A DNA stretch of 64,000 nucleotides from Sulfuricurvum sp. (GCA_030696775.1 JAUYRN010000015.1:25780-89779), one strand, 5' to 3'; shown: positions 18,994 through 28,988, counted from the stretch's first letter. A program made the numbers and translations. Notes: generated from the letters alone by a model not told the origin.

Positions 18994-21360
18994 ATGCTAA
19001 CAATTATTAAACGTAACGGCCGTCGTGAGCCATTGGATATTGCTAAAATTCAAAAATATACTTTTGCTGCCGTTGATGGGCTAATCAATGTTTCACAAAG
19101 TGAACTTGAAGTGGATGCACAAATACAGTTTCGTGACGGTATTACGAGCAATGAGATTCAGCATACGTTGATTAAAACAGCGGTGGATAAAATCGATATC
19201 GACAGTCCTAACTGGACATTTGTCGCATCACGCCTTTTCTTGTATGATTTGTATCACCGCGTAAATGGATTTACGGGGTATGGAAGTTTGTTGAGTTATT
19301 TTGAACGCTGTGAGAACGAAGGGCGCATTCTTCTTGGGCTAAAAGAAAAATTTGATTTGACCGTACTTGAGAAGCACATTGTCCCTGAGCGTGATTTAGA
19401 GTTTAACTATTTGGGTGTTAAAACGCTTTATGATCGTTATCTTATCAAAGATCGTAAGGGTGATCCTATCGAGCTTCCTCAGCATATGTTTATGGCGATC
19501 TCTATGTTCTTGGCACAAAACGAGTCTGACCGTGAAGGGTGGGCGATTAAGTTCTACGACATGATCAGTCAGTTCCAGGTGATGCTCGCAACCCCTACTC
19601 TTTCCAATGCCCGTACAACACGCCATCAGCTTAGTTCATGTTATATTGGTTCAAGTCCTGATAATATTGAAGGAATTTTTGATGCCTATAAAGAGATGGC
19701 GCTTCTTTCTAAATTCGGCGGCGGTATCGGCTGGGATTGGACACAAGTTCGTGCGATGGGTTCATTCATCGATGGTCATAAAAATGCTGCGGGCGGAACC
19801 GTACCGTTTTTGAAAATCACCAATGACATCGCTATCGCTGTTGACCAGCTGGGAACTCGTAAGGGGGCGATTGCTGTCTATCTCGAACCATGGCACATGG
19901 ACATCAAAGATTTCCTTGATATCAAGAAAAACTCTGGTGAAGAGCGTCGTCGTGCGCATGACTTGTTCCCTGCTTTGTGGATCAATGATATGTTTATGAA
20001 ACGAGTTGTTGAAGACGGTATCTGGACAATGTTTGATCCGTACGATGTGAAAGATTTGAGTGAGCTTTATGGTGATGCGTTTGAGAAGCGTTATATCGAA
20101 TTAGAGCAGGACGCAAGCGTCATCAAAGAGCATACAAAAGCAAAAGATCTGTGGAAAAAAATCCTTACCAGTTATTTTGAATCGGGCAGTCCGTTCTTAT
20201 GTTTCAAAGACAGTGCTAACCGTGCTAACCCGAATGACCATTATGGAATTATCCGCAGTTCAAACCTTTGTACCGAGATTTTCCAAAATACGCAGCCAAA
20301 CCATTATCTTATCAAAGTCAAATTTGAAGACGGGACGTTTGTAACGTACGAAGAAGATGAGTTAGTAAAAGTGGACAGCGGTATCGAAAAACCTGCTAAC
20401 AAAGTTACGGCACTTGATTCATTGGGCGGAAGACCTATCTACATCGTGGAAAAAGAAAAAGTTGATGGAGCAACGGCTGTGTGTAATCTAGCCTCTGTCA
20501 ACCTCTCACGTATTAATACGAAAGAAGAGATTGACCGTATCGTTCCTATCGCCATTCGTGCACTGGATAATGTTATTGATCTGAACTTCTATCCGTTAGA
20601 GAAAGTAAAACGCACGAACATGAAAAGCCGCGCAATCGGTTTGGGTGTTATGGGTGAAGCACAGATGCTTGCAGAGAATAAAATCATGTGGGGCACACAA
20701 GAACATTTCGACAAGATTGATGAAGTGATGGAAGCCGTTAGTTATAACGCGATCAAAGCTTCGTCGGATTTAGCGCTTGAAAAAGGGTCGTATGCCGAGT
20801 ATCAAGGTTCAAAATGGAGCCGAGGTATTTTACCAATGGACCATGCAACAGCGGAAGTGCAAAACCTCGTCGATCGTGGCGGATTGTTTGCTTCTAGTTA
20901 CGACTGGAATGTTCTACGTGAAACTATCAAAAAGCAAGGTATGCGTAACGGTTATCTGATGGCAATCGCTCCGACAAGTTCGATTTCAATCCTTACAGGA
21001 ACAACACAAACGATTGAACCGGTTTATAAACGTAAATGGTTTGAAGAGAACCTTTCCGGCCTTATACCAGTTGTTGCTCCGAAGCTCTCTCCAGAAACAT
21101 GGGGCTATTATACTCCTGCGTATGATTTGGATCAAACGATTTTGATCAAAGCAGCAGCTATCCGACAAAAGTGGATTGACCAAGGGCAAAGTCTCAATAT
21201 CTTTATCACGTTGGACAAGGCAAGCGGTAAATATCTCAACGATATCTATATGCTCGCATGGAAACTGGGTCTCAAATCGACGTACTATTTACGATCCCAA
21301 TCTCCGGAAGCCAAAGAAGATACAGCAGATCGATCTATAGAGTGTGACGGGTGCCAATAA
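18994..21360 (+). CDS. nrdA: Ribonucleoside-diphosphate reductase, alpha subunit (class Ia)
   Basis: Large subunit that reduces ribonucleotides to deoxyribonucleotides with the NrdB radical. The 788-residue product has an N-terminal ATP-cone (MLTIIKRNGRREPLDIAK), the active-site segments SSCYIGS and SSNLCTEI, the radical-site region AVCNLASVNL, APTSSISILTG, and C-terminal redox cysteines in ECDGCQ. An insert of about 65 residues (roughly 430-494) separates NLCTEI from AVCNLAS, where Escherichia coli NrdA has about 20. GAGGAAG precedes the ATG. nrdB is not adjacent but lies 3 kb away on the other strand. Confidence 0.96.
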   Translation: MLTIIKRNGRREPLDIAKIQKYTFAAVDGLINVSQSELEVDAQIQFRDGITSNEIQHTLIKTAVDKIDIDSPNWTFVASRLFLYDLYHRVNGFTGYGSLLSYFERCENEGRILLGLKEKFDLTVLEKHIVPERDLEFNYLGVKTLYDRYLIKDRKGDPIELPQHMFMAISMFLAQNESDREGWAIKFYDMISQFQVMLATPTLSNARTTRHQLSSCYIGSSPDNIEGIFDAYKEMALLSKFGGGIGWDWTQVRAMGSFIDGHKNAAGGTVPFLKITNDIAIAVDQLGTRKGAIAVYLEPWHMDIKDFLDIKKNSGEERRRAHDLFPALWINDMFMKRVVEDGIWTMFDPYDVKDLSELYGDAFEKRYIELEQDASVIKEHTKAKDLWKKILTSYFESGSPFLCFKDSANRANPNDHYGIIRSSNLCTEIFQNTQPNHYLIKVKFEDGTFVTYEEDELVKVDSGIEKPANKVTALDSLGGRPIYIVEKEKVDGATAVCNLASVNLSRINTKEEIDRIVPIAIRALDNVIDLNFYPLEKVKRTNMKSRAIGLGVMGEAQMLAENKIMWGTQEHFDKIDEVMEAVSYNAIKASSDLALEKGSYAEYQGSKWSRGILPMDHATAEVQNLVDRGGLFASSYDWNVLRETIKKQGMRNGYLMAIAPTSSISILTGTTQTIEPVYKRKWFEENLSGLIPVVAPKLSPETWGYYTPAYDLDQTILIKAAAIRQKWIDQGQSLNIFITLDKASGKYLNDIYMLAWKLGLKSTYYLRSQSPEAKEDTADRSIECDGCQ

Positions 21361-21722
21361 AGCCCCTGAACGCTCAAACGCTAACAGCTTTGTTAGCGCG
21401 CTTGGACAATGCAAAACATGGAGAAATCCGTTCCATCGTACCACTCTCCCCTACTTCTATCGAAATTCGGTTTAGTGTTCAAGATATTGCTCGCGGGTAT
21501 GATTGGATTGATGTGGCATTTCGTATAGAGGGTGTTCGTGATGCGAAGCTCGCGAGTGATAATGTTTTGAAATCACTTGATATGTCTGAGGGGATAACAG
21601 TTGAGTTTGGTGCTAACGAGTGTGCATTAGCATTAGGAAGTTACAGCGGAAGAGCTTATGAAGCGCCACTTTATATCATCGGCACTTCACTGGGTTATGA
21701 AGAACTGCCTTTTAGCGCTTAA
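21351..21722 (+). CDS. Conserved-looking hypothetical protein overlapping nrdA
   Basis: A 123-residue soluble protein that I do not recognise. It starts with GTG at 21351 inside the last codons of nrdA (10-base overlap), so it is probably translated by coupling to nrdA. The sequence alternates hydrophobic and charged residues (IEIRFSVQDIARGYDWIDVAFRIEGV) and looks like a small alpha/beta domain; there are no cysteine pairs or membrane segments. Its 3' end overlaps the convergent phosphatase gene by 11 bases. A role linked to nucleotide reduction is only suggested by position. Confidence 0.6.
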   Translation: MPIKPLNAQTLTALLARLDNAKHGEIRSIVPLSPTSIEIRFSVQDIARGYDWIDVAFRIEGVRDAKLASDNVLKSLDMSEGITVEFGANECALALGSYSGRAYEAPLYIIGTSLGYEELPFSA

Positions 21723-22146
21723 GTAGCTCTTTAACGCACGATTCGATCATTGAATAGACATTCTCAAATCCTTCGAATCCTTTAAAAAAATAAGGATCGG
21801 GAACATCTGCCCCCTCATATCCGTAATCACCTAATTTTATTAGATTCGTACATCCCATCGCTTTAAGATCATGATAGTTACTTTGATCAAGTGCGACAAT
21901 CAAATCAAAGGCAGAAAAATCAGCTTTTGTGACTTGACGGGCTCGAAGAGTTGAAATGTCGACATTGTGATTACTGGCAACTTGTACAGAATGAGCACAC
22001 GGTGTTTCACCAATATGCCAGTATCCCGTTCCTGCTGAATCAACGTGAATATTGTTGTCGCCCTGCTCTATCAAATGGCGTGCAATTCCTTCTGCAATCG
22101 GTGAACGACATATGTTTCCCAAGCAGACGAATAGAATAGATTTCAT
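21712..22146 (-). CDS. Low-molecular-weight protein-tyrosine phosphatase
   Basis: Cytoplasmic phosphatase that removes phosphate from tyrosine residues; some members act on low-molecular-weight substrates. The 144-residue product has the P-loop CLGNICRS with the nucleophilic Cys8 and Arg14, and the general-acid motif DPYF near 118. The ATG at 22146 overlaps the stop of the upstream methyltransferase (ATGA), so the seven codons upstream in the open frame are not needed. Last gene of the overlapping run that begins with nrdB. Confidence 0.92.
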   Translation of the reverse strand: MKSILFVCLGNICRSPIAEGIARHLIEQGDNNIHVDSAGTGYWHIGETPCAHSVQVASNHNVDISTLRARQVTKADFSAFDLIVALDQSNYHDLKAMGCTNLIKLGDYGYEGADVPDPYFFKGFEGFENVYSMIESCVKELLKR

Positions 22147-23093
22147 CCTTTTTTCTCCAACAAACACAAAAAGAATCCATCGATCGTATCGGTCGGTAAA
22201 ATCCTCACTCCGTTTTGAATCCTTTCATCAAAAACTTCTTTTCCCCAGCGCTGTAGAGGCTTTTGTATGTTATTGAAGGGCAAAGTTAGGGGTATAGTCG
22301 TTAAATGCTCTCCATGACGCTCTAGGAGGTGCTGGATAGGGCTTTCGTTCTCTTCGGGGGAGAAGGAGCAGGTACAATAGAGGAGTTTTCCCCCCGGTTT
22401 GAGAGCATCGAAGGCAGAGAGGAGCAATCGGCGTTGAAGTTTGGAGGTTTCTTTGACTTTGTGAATGGTCCAAAATGACATTGATTTTGGTTCGTGGGTC
22501 TTAAATCGTGCTTCAGATGAACAGGGAGCATCGAGCAGTATACGGTCAAACATCTCGGGACATTTTTTACCGACACTTCGGCCATCGGTCATGTAAGTAT
22601 GAGCGTTGGTGACTCCTTGGGAGGAAAGATTGTCTCGGAGACGAAAAAAACGTTCGCGTGAGAGCTCCACAGCAGAGAGCCAACCTGTATTTTCCATCAT
22701 CCCGGCTAGCATCAGTGTTTTTCCACCGGGAGCCGCAGCTAAATCAAGGACGGTCTCTTCGGGCTTTGGTGCCAAAATCCATGGTGCGATCATGGAGGCT
22801 AGATTTTGGATATAAAGCCGTCCACCGTAAAACGCATCCGATGACGTGAGACGGAGTTTGTCTTCGGGAGCAATCCGATAGACGCCTTCCATAAACTCAG
22901 TATTCCACCCTACTTTCTCGTAGGGAATTTTTGCGGCTTCGAGTTCGGCTTCAAGTTCATTTGGTGTTGATTTGAGTGTATTGACGCGAAAGGTGACTTG
23001 TTTTGGGGCATCAAAAGTAGAAATAATGGCCTCAAACTGTTCACGTGGAACAATCTTTTCCAGCCGCTCGACAAAGGCTTCGGGAAGGCTCAT
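22143..23093 (-). CDS. NOL1/NOP2/sun-family RNA m5C methyltransferase
   Basis: SAM-dependent methyltransferase that makes 5-methylcytosine in RNA, most likely 16S rRNA. In 316 residues it shows the SAM motif LDLAAAPGGKT, the conserved DAPCSSE and the catalytic Cys in YCTCSFSPEENE. It lacks the N-terminal NusB-like domain of RsmB, so it is closer to short RsmF- or YebU-like proteins. The start ATG at 23093 overlaps the pcm stop (ATGA). Target base not determinable here. Confidence 0.88.
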   Translation of the reverse strand: MSLPEAFVERLEKIVPREQFEAIISTFDAPKQVTFRVNTLKSTPNELEAELEAAKIPYEKVGWNTEFMEGVYRIAPEDKLRLTSSDAFYGGRLYIQNLASMIAPWILAPKPEETVLDLAAAPGGKTLMLAGMMENTGWLSAVELSRERFFRLRDNLSSQGVTNAHTYMTDGRSVGKKCPEMFDRILLDAPCSSEARFKTHEPKSMSFWTIHKVKETSKLQRRLLLSAFDALKPGGKLLYCTCSFSPEENESPIQHLLERHGEHLTTIPLTLPFNNIQKPLQRWGKEVFDERIQNGVRILPTDTIDGFFLCLLEKKG

Positions 23094-23731
23094 CGTACGA
23101 CACCATCCAAAATAGGAACAAAATCGCATACTTCCAGAGAGTCTTCCATGATTTTGCCACCCTGCTTTGTAAAACGGGTAATGACTTGCTCACGACCTTT
23201 TTCCATAGGGGCTATCAAGATACCACCTTCACGCAACTGATCAAAAAGTTTTTTTGGGATGGAGCGTGCCGATGCTGAGAATAGAATCCGGTCAAACGGA
23301 GCGTATTGCTCCCAGCCGTTTTGTCCATCATCGGTACGAGTATGAATATTCCCCAATTTCAGATGACGGAAACGATCCTTTGCCTCTAAGAGAAGCGATT
23401 CGATTCGTTCAATCGTAAAGACACGACGGAAAAGATGGGACAACACGGCTGCTTGATATCCGCTCCCGCACCCAATCTCTAAGACATTATCGCATCCCTC
23501 TGGAGTTAAATACTGAGACATTTTTGCCACAGTAAGAGGTGAGGAGATGAACTGCTGCGCACCGATGGGAAGAGCGTCGAGACGATAAGCATTGTGGCGC
23601 ATAGCGAGCGGGACAAACATTTCACGGTTGGTGTGAATAATAGCGTTTTTGACAGCGGGGCTTAGCGGATATTTTTTGGAAATTTCTTCTGCCATTCGTG
23701 TAGTTTTTATGATGGTGACTTTATCGATCAT
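23090..23731 (-). CDS. pcm: Protein-L-isoaspartate O-methyltransferase
   Basis: Repairs isoaspartyl residues in damaged proteins using SAM. The 213-residue length is typical. Recognisable motifs are REMFVP near 37, the substrate-loop ISSPLTVAKM near 63, the SAM site NVLEIGCGSGYQAAVL (about 83-98) and FDRILFSASARSIPKKL near 146. It overlaps the upstream C-N hydrolase by 4 bases and the downstream methyltransferase by 4 bases, so the genes are translationally coupled. Confidence 0.94.
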   Translation of the reverse strand: MIDKVTIIKTTRMAEEISKKYPLSPAVKNAIIHTNREMFVPLAMRHNAYRLDALPIGAQQFISSPLTVAKMSQYLTPEGCDNVLEIGCGSGYQAAVLSHLFRRVFTIERIESLLLEAKDRFRHLKLGNIHTRTDDGQNGWEQYAPFDRILFSASARSIPKKLFDQLREGGILIAPMEKGREQVITRFTKQGGKIMEDSLEVCDFVPILDGVVR

Positions 23732-24456
23732 GCAGTAATTCCTATATCCAGATAGCGACGCATAGAGGTCACAGTACGTTGTTCGTATGTTGAGGAGAGT
23801 GATGGCACTCCATTGTTTCGCATTTCATGTCCAAACGGGTTGATAATACCGCTCATGCCGCTGGTGTCATCATTGTCAGCATCTGACGCTACGACATAGC
23901 ATTGGTTCATTACGGCAAGTGCATTGGTCAGGGTGACAAAATGCTCGGTACGAATTTTTCCCCATTGGGCTGGAATAGCAATGAGATCACACCCTTCGAG
24001 TTGCTGCCAAAGGGATTTGAAGCGAAGCTCAAAGCAGATTAAAATCCCAATCCTCATCCCTTTAAACTCAAACGGAAGAATTTTTGTCTCTTCACCGGCC
24101 TTAAAGTGCTCAACTTCACCGCTTAAAGGAAAAAGCTTGGCTTTGGATTGGGCATGGACAACTTTTCCTTCGTGAAGAGCGTAGGCGATATTGTAAAACT
24201 CTTCTCCCAATTTGGTAATGGCGGTAAAAATAAGGAGCCGATTGCCAACAAATCCCATGAGTTTATCCAGTGCATAGGGGGTAAAGGCTGCGGCTTCTTC
24301 GAATCGGTCATAGGCAAAGCCGCTTAAGACTACTTCGGGAGCTACAATGATGGCATCCTCACTCGATTGGACGATGACGAGTATGAGTTTTGTTAGATTG
24401 TTTTCAAAATTCTCTTCGGTTGAGAGACAAAGTGAAACGATAGGCTTAGAAATCAT
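23728..24456 (-). CDS. Carbon-nitrogen hydrolase (nitrilase superfamily)
   Basis: A 242-residue cytoplasmic amidase-like enzyme. The nitrilase Glu-Lys-Cys triad is visible: Glu in [10 protein letters not shown], Lys in SKAKLFP and Cys in LICFELRF. Length and motifs resemble omega-amidase/YafV-type members, but the substrate cannot be read from sequence. The ATG at 24456 overlaps the end of nrdB by 11 bases; the open frame upstream is antiparallel overlap with nrdB coding sequence and is not protein-like. Part of the nrdB-pcm run. Confidence 0.85.
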   Translation of the reverse strand: MISKPIVSLCLSTEENFENNLTKLILVIVQSSEDAIIVAPEVVLSGFAYDRFEEAAAFTPYALDKLMGFVGNRLLIFTAITKLGEEFYNIAYALHEGKVVHAQSKAKLFPLSGEVEHFKAGEETKILPFEFKGMRIGILICFELRFKSLWQQLEGCDLIAIPAQWGKIRTEHFVTLTNALAVMNQCYVVASDADNDDTSGMSGIINPFGHEMRNNGVPSLSSTYEQRTVTSMRRYLDIGITA

Positions 24457-25465
24457 CAAAGCTAAGGCTTCCTTTGGAATAGTTCGTAACAGTTCCCTCG
24501 AAGAAGTTGGTTTTCTGGTCATTAAACTTCGAGAAATCATCGACCCATTTGATTGGATTTGCAACATTGTATAGTTTTTTGAGTCCAACGGCGTGCAATC
24601 GCTCATCGGCAAGAAACTGGATGTATTGGGCAACGATCTCATTGGTAAGACCCAGTATCTGTCCTTGGGTGATGTATTGTCCCCATGCAGTCTCTAGTTC
24701 TACCGCTTTACGGAACATATCGTATACTTCTTCGATAAGTGCTTCGGTAAACAAATCAGGACGTTCACGCTTGAGTGTATTGATGATGTTTTGGAACAAG
24801 ACGAGGTGGGTTACTTCATCGCGTTGGATAAAACGGATCATCTGTGCAGAACCTAACATCTTCCCTGAACGAGCCAAAGTATAGATATACGTAAACCCGC
24901 TGTAAAAGTAAATTCCCTCTAAAATCTGATTCGCAAAACACGCTTTGACAAATGCCCCTTCACTGGGATCATCCGCAAGCTCTTCATATCGTGCTGCAAT
25001 CGAATCGTTTTTAGTTTTAAGCATCATGTCTCTGCGCCACAAATCATAGATCTCTTCAGAGTTTTGACTGATGGAATCGACCATAACCGCATAGCTTTGA
25101 GAATGCAATGCTTCTTCAAAACTTTGACGTACTAAAATGAGGTTGATCTCTGGTGCTGTGACATACGGATTGACATTGTCCATCAGATTATTGGTCTGTA
25201 AGCTGTCCATGAAAATAAGCTGAGAAAGTGCCTTGTCATACGCTGTTTTTTCCATATCCGTCAGATGCTTGTAATCAATAGCATCGCGAGTCATATCCAC
25301 TTCTTTTGGAAACCACGTGTTGTTGAGCATCATTTCCCAAAGGTTATACGCCCATTGGTATTTGATGTTGTTAAGCTCAAAGATTCCCGTTGGATTGCCG
25401 CCAAAAATCCGCCGATCATTCACGTGTTCGTTTGAAGATGGGTTGTAGATTTTTTTGCGTTTCAT
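24446..25465 (-). CDS. nrdB: Ribonucleoside-diphosphate reductase, beta subunit (class Ia)
   Basis: Di-iron tyrosyl-radical subunit partnering NrdA. The 339-residue product keeps the iron ligands and radical tyrosine: Asp in FMDSLQ, Glu and His in [10 protein letters not shown] (with the radical Tyr), Glu in [10 protein letters not shown], and Glu and His in RDEVTHL. The start is the ATG at 25465 (MKRKKIYNP). It opens an overlapping run with a C-N hydrolase, pcm, an RNA methyltransferase and a phosphatase, instead of following nrdA. Confidence 0.96.
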   Translation of the reverse strand: MKRKKIYNPSSNEHVNDRRIFGGNPTGIFELNNIKYQWAYNLWEMMLNNTWFPKEVDMTRDAIDYKHLTDMEKTAYDKALSQLIFMDSLQTNNLMDNVNPYVTAPEINLILVRQSFEEALHSQSYAVMVDSISQNSEEIYDLWRRDMMLKTKNDSIAARYEELADDPSEGAFVKACFANQILEGIYFYSGFTYIYTLARSGKMLGSAQMIRFIQRDEVTHLVLFQNIINTLKRERPDLFTEALIEEVYDMFRKAVELETAWGQYITQGQILGLTNEIVAQYIQFLADERLHAVGLKKLYNVANPIKWVDDFSKFNDQKTNFFEGTVTNYSKGSLSFDDF

Positions 25466-25567
25466 TGGCAATCCAGTGTCGAGATATTTATTGCTTATTA
25501 TGCCTTTAAGTGCCTCAAAAAAGATTTAAGTGTGATAAAATTTAACACTATTTACAAAAGGGTACAA

Positions 25568-28500
25568 ATGAAAAAAAGATTTTTGATTTATATAATTTTA
25601 GCGGTTGTAAGTTTTTATAGCATTATCGGATTTTTTGGTGTCCCTTATGCTATCAAACACAGCATTCCTGATAAAGTAGCAGAAGGGACAAAGGGAGGAA
25701 AATTATCCGTTGAATCGGCTTCTTTTAACCCTTTTACGTTTACATTGTCTCTTCAAAAATTTTCTTTTAAAACCCCGAAAAATGGTGATTTTGTAGCGGT
25801 TGAACACTTCTCAGTCAATATTGATCCTCTCGATTATCTTTGGAAAGGCGGATTGGTTGTTAATAGCATCTCCATTGATAAGCCGCAGATTTCATTGTCT
25901 AAAGACGCTAAGGGTGAAATGAATTTTGGATGGTTGATTGGTGAAGAAAAAAATGAAACCAAGGAGTCTTCAAAGCCTTTGGCCTTGCTGATCCATAATT
26001 TTACGCTTAAAAACGGGGCGATGGATTACACGGATGTGAGTGAGGGAAAAAACTACCATCAAAGTATTGATGCTATCGGGTTTCACGTGGAAAATATTGA
26101 TTTGCGAGAGACATCGAATTCTAAAGGGCTTATGCGTCTTTATGCAACGATTAATGATGCCGGGTTTGTTGATCTGCGCGGAAAAATAGGGGCAATGAAT
26201 CCGTTTAAAGTTGAGGGAAGCGTGGCGTTTAACTCCGGTAAACTTTACACTCCGTGGCGCTATTTTAAAGAAAAATTACCCATCGAAGTCGCGGACGGAA
26301 CGGCATCTCTTTCGTTAAATTATACGTTAAATACTGAGGATATAAACGCAACCAAACTTTCCAACGTTCAAATGGGATTGAAGTCGCTTCGAATTATCTC
26401 CAAGGGGGAGCAGCAAAAATTATTGGATGTAGGAAGTGTGAAACTTTCCGATGCAACCATTTGGCCGATGCGTAAAGTGTTGGATGCCTCTTCACTGAAG
26501 CTTGACGGTTTGGCCTTAAGTGCTTCGAGATCAGGTGCAGGGGTGATTGATTGGCTGGATTACATGGAGCAGATCAACAAAGCATTTCCTGAAGATGAGA
26601 ATGAGACTAAAGTTCCCTGGAGTTTTTTGATAGGGGATGTTGCACTGCACAATATGGCTGTAAAATGGACGGACAACGCACCAAAAGTCCCTTATACGGC
26701 AATGCTGGAAGGAATCTCTCTAACTGCGCAAAGAGTAAGCAGCGATCCGAAGAAAACACTCAATGCCCAGCTTAAAACAGGAAAAATGGGAGTAAATCGC
26801 AACGCCGATATGGTGCAAATAGCAGGATTTGAGAACGCAGCGATTGGGGGGATAGCTTTAGAGCGAGAGATCAAAAATGCGCTTGTTGATAAAGTAGAAA
26901 TTGGAGGTTTGAACGTATCGTTGAAGCGATTGAAAGACAGCTCGATAGATTTGAAGCAACTCCTCTATGCGTCAAATACGAAAGAGAAAAAAGTGCAAGA
27001 ATCGGCCAAAGGTACACCGTGGAGCTACTGGGTGAACGACGCTGTCTTGAACCATGGCTCTGTAGAATTTGTGGATGAAGTTCCCTCTCGTTTGGTTAAA
27101 ATCAATCTGGATGAAGTGCATGTAGGGGTAAAGAATATTTCGAGTAATCCTCGTGAGAATATGAGCATTGAGAGTTCAAGTCGGATTAACAAAACAACAA
27201 CGTTAAAAACGAATTCTCAGCTGCGATTGGAAACACTGCAAAGCAAGGGAAGTTTTGAACTGAGCCATTTTTCACTTCCTCTTATTGATCCGTACATTGA
27301 GCCTAGTACCTATGCGCAGTTGCGTCGAGGGGATCTTGGGCTTCGGGGAACGTATTCGTATACACCTCTAAAAACATTCGTAGAAGGGAAGCTTGCACTA
27401 GAAGATTGGGTAGTTGAGGATCGCCGTGATGCTTCTGTTTTGTTGGGCTGGAATCGTATCGGAGTGACTCCGTTTGTGTATGTATATCCGGATAATCGTC
27501 TTAAAATCAATCATATTTCTGTGGATGGTTTATACACAAACGTTTTGATCGATCAGAATAAAACGCTCAATTTTTCAACTCTGAGTAAAGGGGTAAAAAG
27601 TGAGAGTAATGTGAGTTCTGCTTCGGGAAATCCATTTGGAATCGATGTGATTAAGCTTTCATTACTCAACAGCAGCGCGACATTTAGCGATCTTTCTCTT
27701 CCTTTGCCGTTTAAAACGTACACCCATGATTTAGGCGGAGAAGTGTTGGGTATTTCGACGACGAAAGATGTGACAACCTTTGTAAAATTACGGGGGGGCG
27801 TTGATCAGTATGGATTGACTAAAATCAACGGTCAGCTCAATACCAAAGATCCTAAAACATTTACGGATATGAAGGTCGTATTTGAGAATTTAGAACTCAA
27901 GCAATATACCCCCTACTCTCTGCAATTTTTAGGCTATAAAATCGCAGATGGAAAACTTTTTTTGAATCTTGGGTACAAAATTAATCAAGGGAAACTTAAC
28001 GCTCAAAATCAAATTGTGATTAAAAAAATTGAGTTGGGTGAAGAAAAAGTCGGTGGCTCGCCGTGGCCAATGGGTCTCGTGGTGGCATTACTCGAGGACA
28101 GTGATGGGACGATAGACATTGATCTCCCTATTGAGGGGGATGTAAACAGTCCTGACTTTAAATATGGAAAAGTAGTATGGCAGGTCATCGGTAATCTATT
28201 AACCAAAGCAATTACGTCACCTTTTCGACTGTTGGGCGCTATGATGGGCTTGGACGTAAATGATGATTCTCTCTCAAAAGTTTCGTTTGAAGCAGGCGAG
28301 GACATTCTCCTGCCTCCTCAGATTGAAAAGCTTGATAAACTTACCACTCTTTTAACGAAACGACCGAAGCTTACTCTGAGCGTGCATGGTGGATGGGCTA
28401 ATGAGCAAGATGAACGGGCGCTAAAGATGCAAAAGCTGATTCGTACCGTGATAGGACAAAATGTCAAAGAGAAGATCAGTTCAGCCGATGCTCTGAGTTT

Positions 28501-28822
28501 AGAGTTTCTTGAAGTAACAGCTCAAAAAGCAATGGATTCCAAAGAACTAAAAGAACTTCGTGCAGGGATGAAAGAAAAATACAAGCAAGAGGCTGAGTTT
28601 ACGCAACACTATACGGCTGCATTGATTGAGAAGCTTATTGCTCTTCAAGTATTAGCAAAACCAGATTTGGACCTCTTGGCCTCCAAGCGTTCGAAAGCTG
28701 TTGTAGAGTATTTACATAAAACACCTGCTTTGCAAAGCCGTGTATCGATCGGGGTAAATGAGGTAGGGATATTTAACGTGAGAGAAGGTATCTCAACACG
28801 ACTGGAACTTAGTGTACACTAA
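25568..28822 (+). CDS. DUF748 (AsmA-like) envelope protein
   Basis: A 1084-residue protein with one N-terminal membrane helix (FLIYIILAVVSFYSIIGFFG) and a very long, repetitive, beta-rich periplasmic part typical of DUF748/AsmA-like proteins. Members of this superfamily are thought to form lipid-conducting bridges or to aid outer-membrane assembly; that role is inferred. Segments of the form PWSYWVNDAVL and VPWSFLIGDVAL recur. The last 170 residues have the DUF748 C-terminal region (PPQIEKLDKLTTLL, then LASKRSKAVVEYL). The ATG at 25568 follows AAAAGGGTACAA; the open frame begins 12 codons earlier without a ribosome site. Confidence 0.85.
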   Translation: MKKRFLIYIILAVVSFYSIIGFFGVPYAIKHSIPDKVAEGTKGGKLSVESASFNPFTFTLSLQKFSFKTPKNGDFVAVEHFSVNIDPLDYLWKGGLVVNSISIDKPQISLSKDAKGEMNFGWLIGEEKNETKESSKPLALLIHNFTLKNGAMDYTDVSEGKNYHQSIDAIGFHVENIDLRETSNSKGLMRLYATINDAGFVDLRGKIGAMNPFKVEGSVAFNSGKLYTPWRYFKEKLPIEVADGTASLSLNYTLNTEDINATKLSNVQMGLKSLRIISKGEQQKLLDVGSVKLSDATIWPMRKVLDASSLKLDGLALSASRSGAGVIDWLDYMEQINKAFPEDENETKVPWSFLIGDVALHNMAVKWTDNAPKVPYTAMLEGISLTAQRVSSDPKKTLNAQLKTGKMGVNRNADMVQIAGFENAAIGGIALEREIKNALVDKVEIGGLNVSLKRLKDSSIDLKQLLYASNTKEKKVQESAKGTPWSYWVNDAVLNHGSVEFVDEVPSRLVKINLDEVHVGVKNISSNPRENMSIESSSRINKTTTLKTNSQLRLETLQSKGSFELSHFSLPLIDPYIEPSTYAQLRRGDLGLRGTYSYTPLKTFVEGKLALEDWVVEDRRDASVLLGWNRIGVTPFVYVYPDNRLKINHISVDGLYTNVLIDQNKTLNFSTLSKGVKSESNVSSASGNPFGIDVIKLSLLNSSATFSDLSLPLPFKTYTHDLGGEVLGISTTKDVTTFVKLRGGVDQYGLTKINGQLNTKDPKTFTDMKVVFENLELKQYTPYSLQFLGYKIADGKLFLNLGYKINQGKLNAQNQIVIKKIELGEEKVGGSPWPMGLVVALLEDSDGTIDIDLPIEGDVNSPDFKYGKVVWQVIGNLLTKAITSPFRLLGAMMGLDVNDDSLSKVSFEAGEDILLPPQIEKLDKLTTLLTKRPKLTLSVHGGWANEQDERALKMQKLIRTVIGQNVKEKISSADALSLEFLEVTAQKAMDSKELKELRAGMKEKYKQEAEFTQHYTAALIEKLIALQVLAKPDLDLLASKRSKAVVEYLHKTPALQSRVSIGVNEVGIFNVREGISTRLELSVH

Positions 28823-28869
28823 GTTCTTTTGCCGTGATTAACCCATTTTCCCTATAATGTCATTTTTAA

Positions 28870-28972
28870 AAGCGTAGGAATGCACTTGGGATTCCAGCTG
28901 AAGAACATAGTACCCTCTGGCAGGCAAGTCCAGTCTTAACGCAGTCAATCGGGACGAGTTCCGATGACGTAT
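28870..28972 (+). repeat. Intergenic repeat, type 3, copy F
   Basis: Shares TGCAC-TGGG-TTCC and CAGT-TTAACG-AG blocks with the element at 10560. Contains GGAAT/ATTCC (28877-28895) and a final hairpin in which ATCGG (28948-28952) pairs with CCGAT (28961-28965) around the same GACG-GTT loop. It ends about 16 bases before the start of the YeiH-type gene. Longer than copy E by an internal insert. Confidence 0.5.
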
Positions 28973-28988
28973 ATCAAAAGGAGTTTTT

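Noticed and set aside
24457..24642. 62-codon upstream extension of the C-N hydrolase
   Set aside because: It runs through the 3' part of nrdB in another frame and has Ser/Arg-rich shadow composition.
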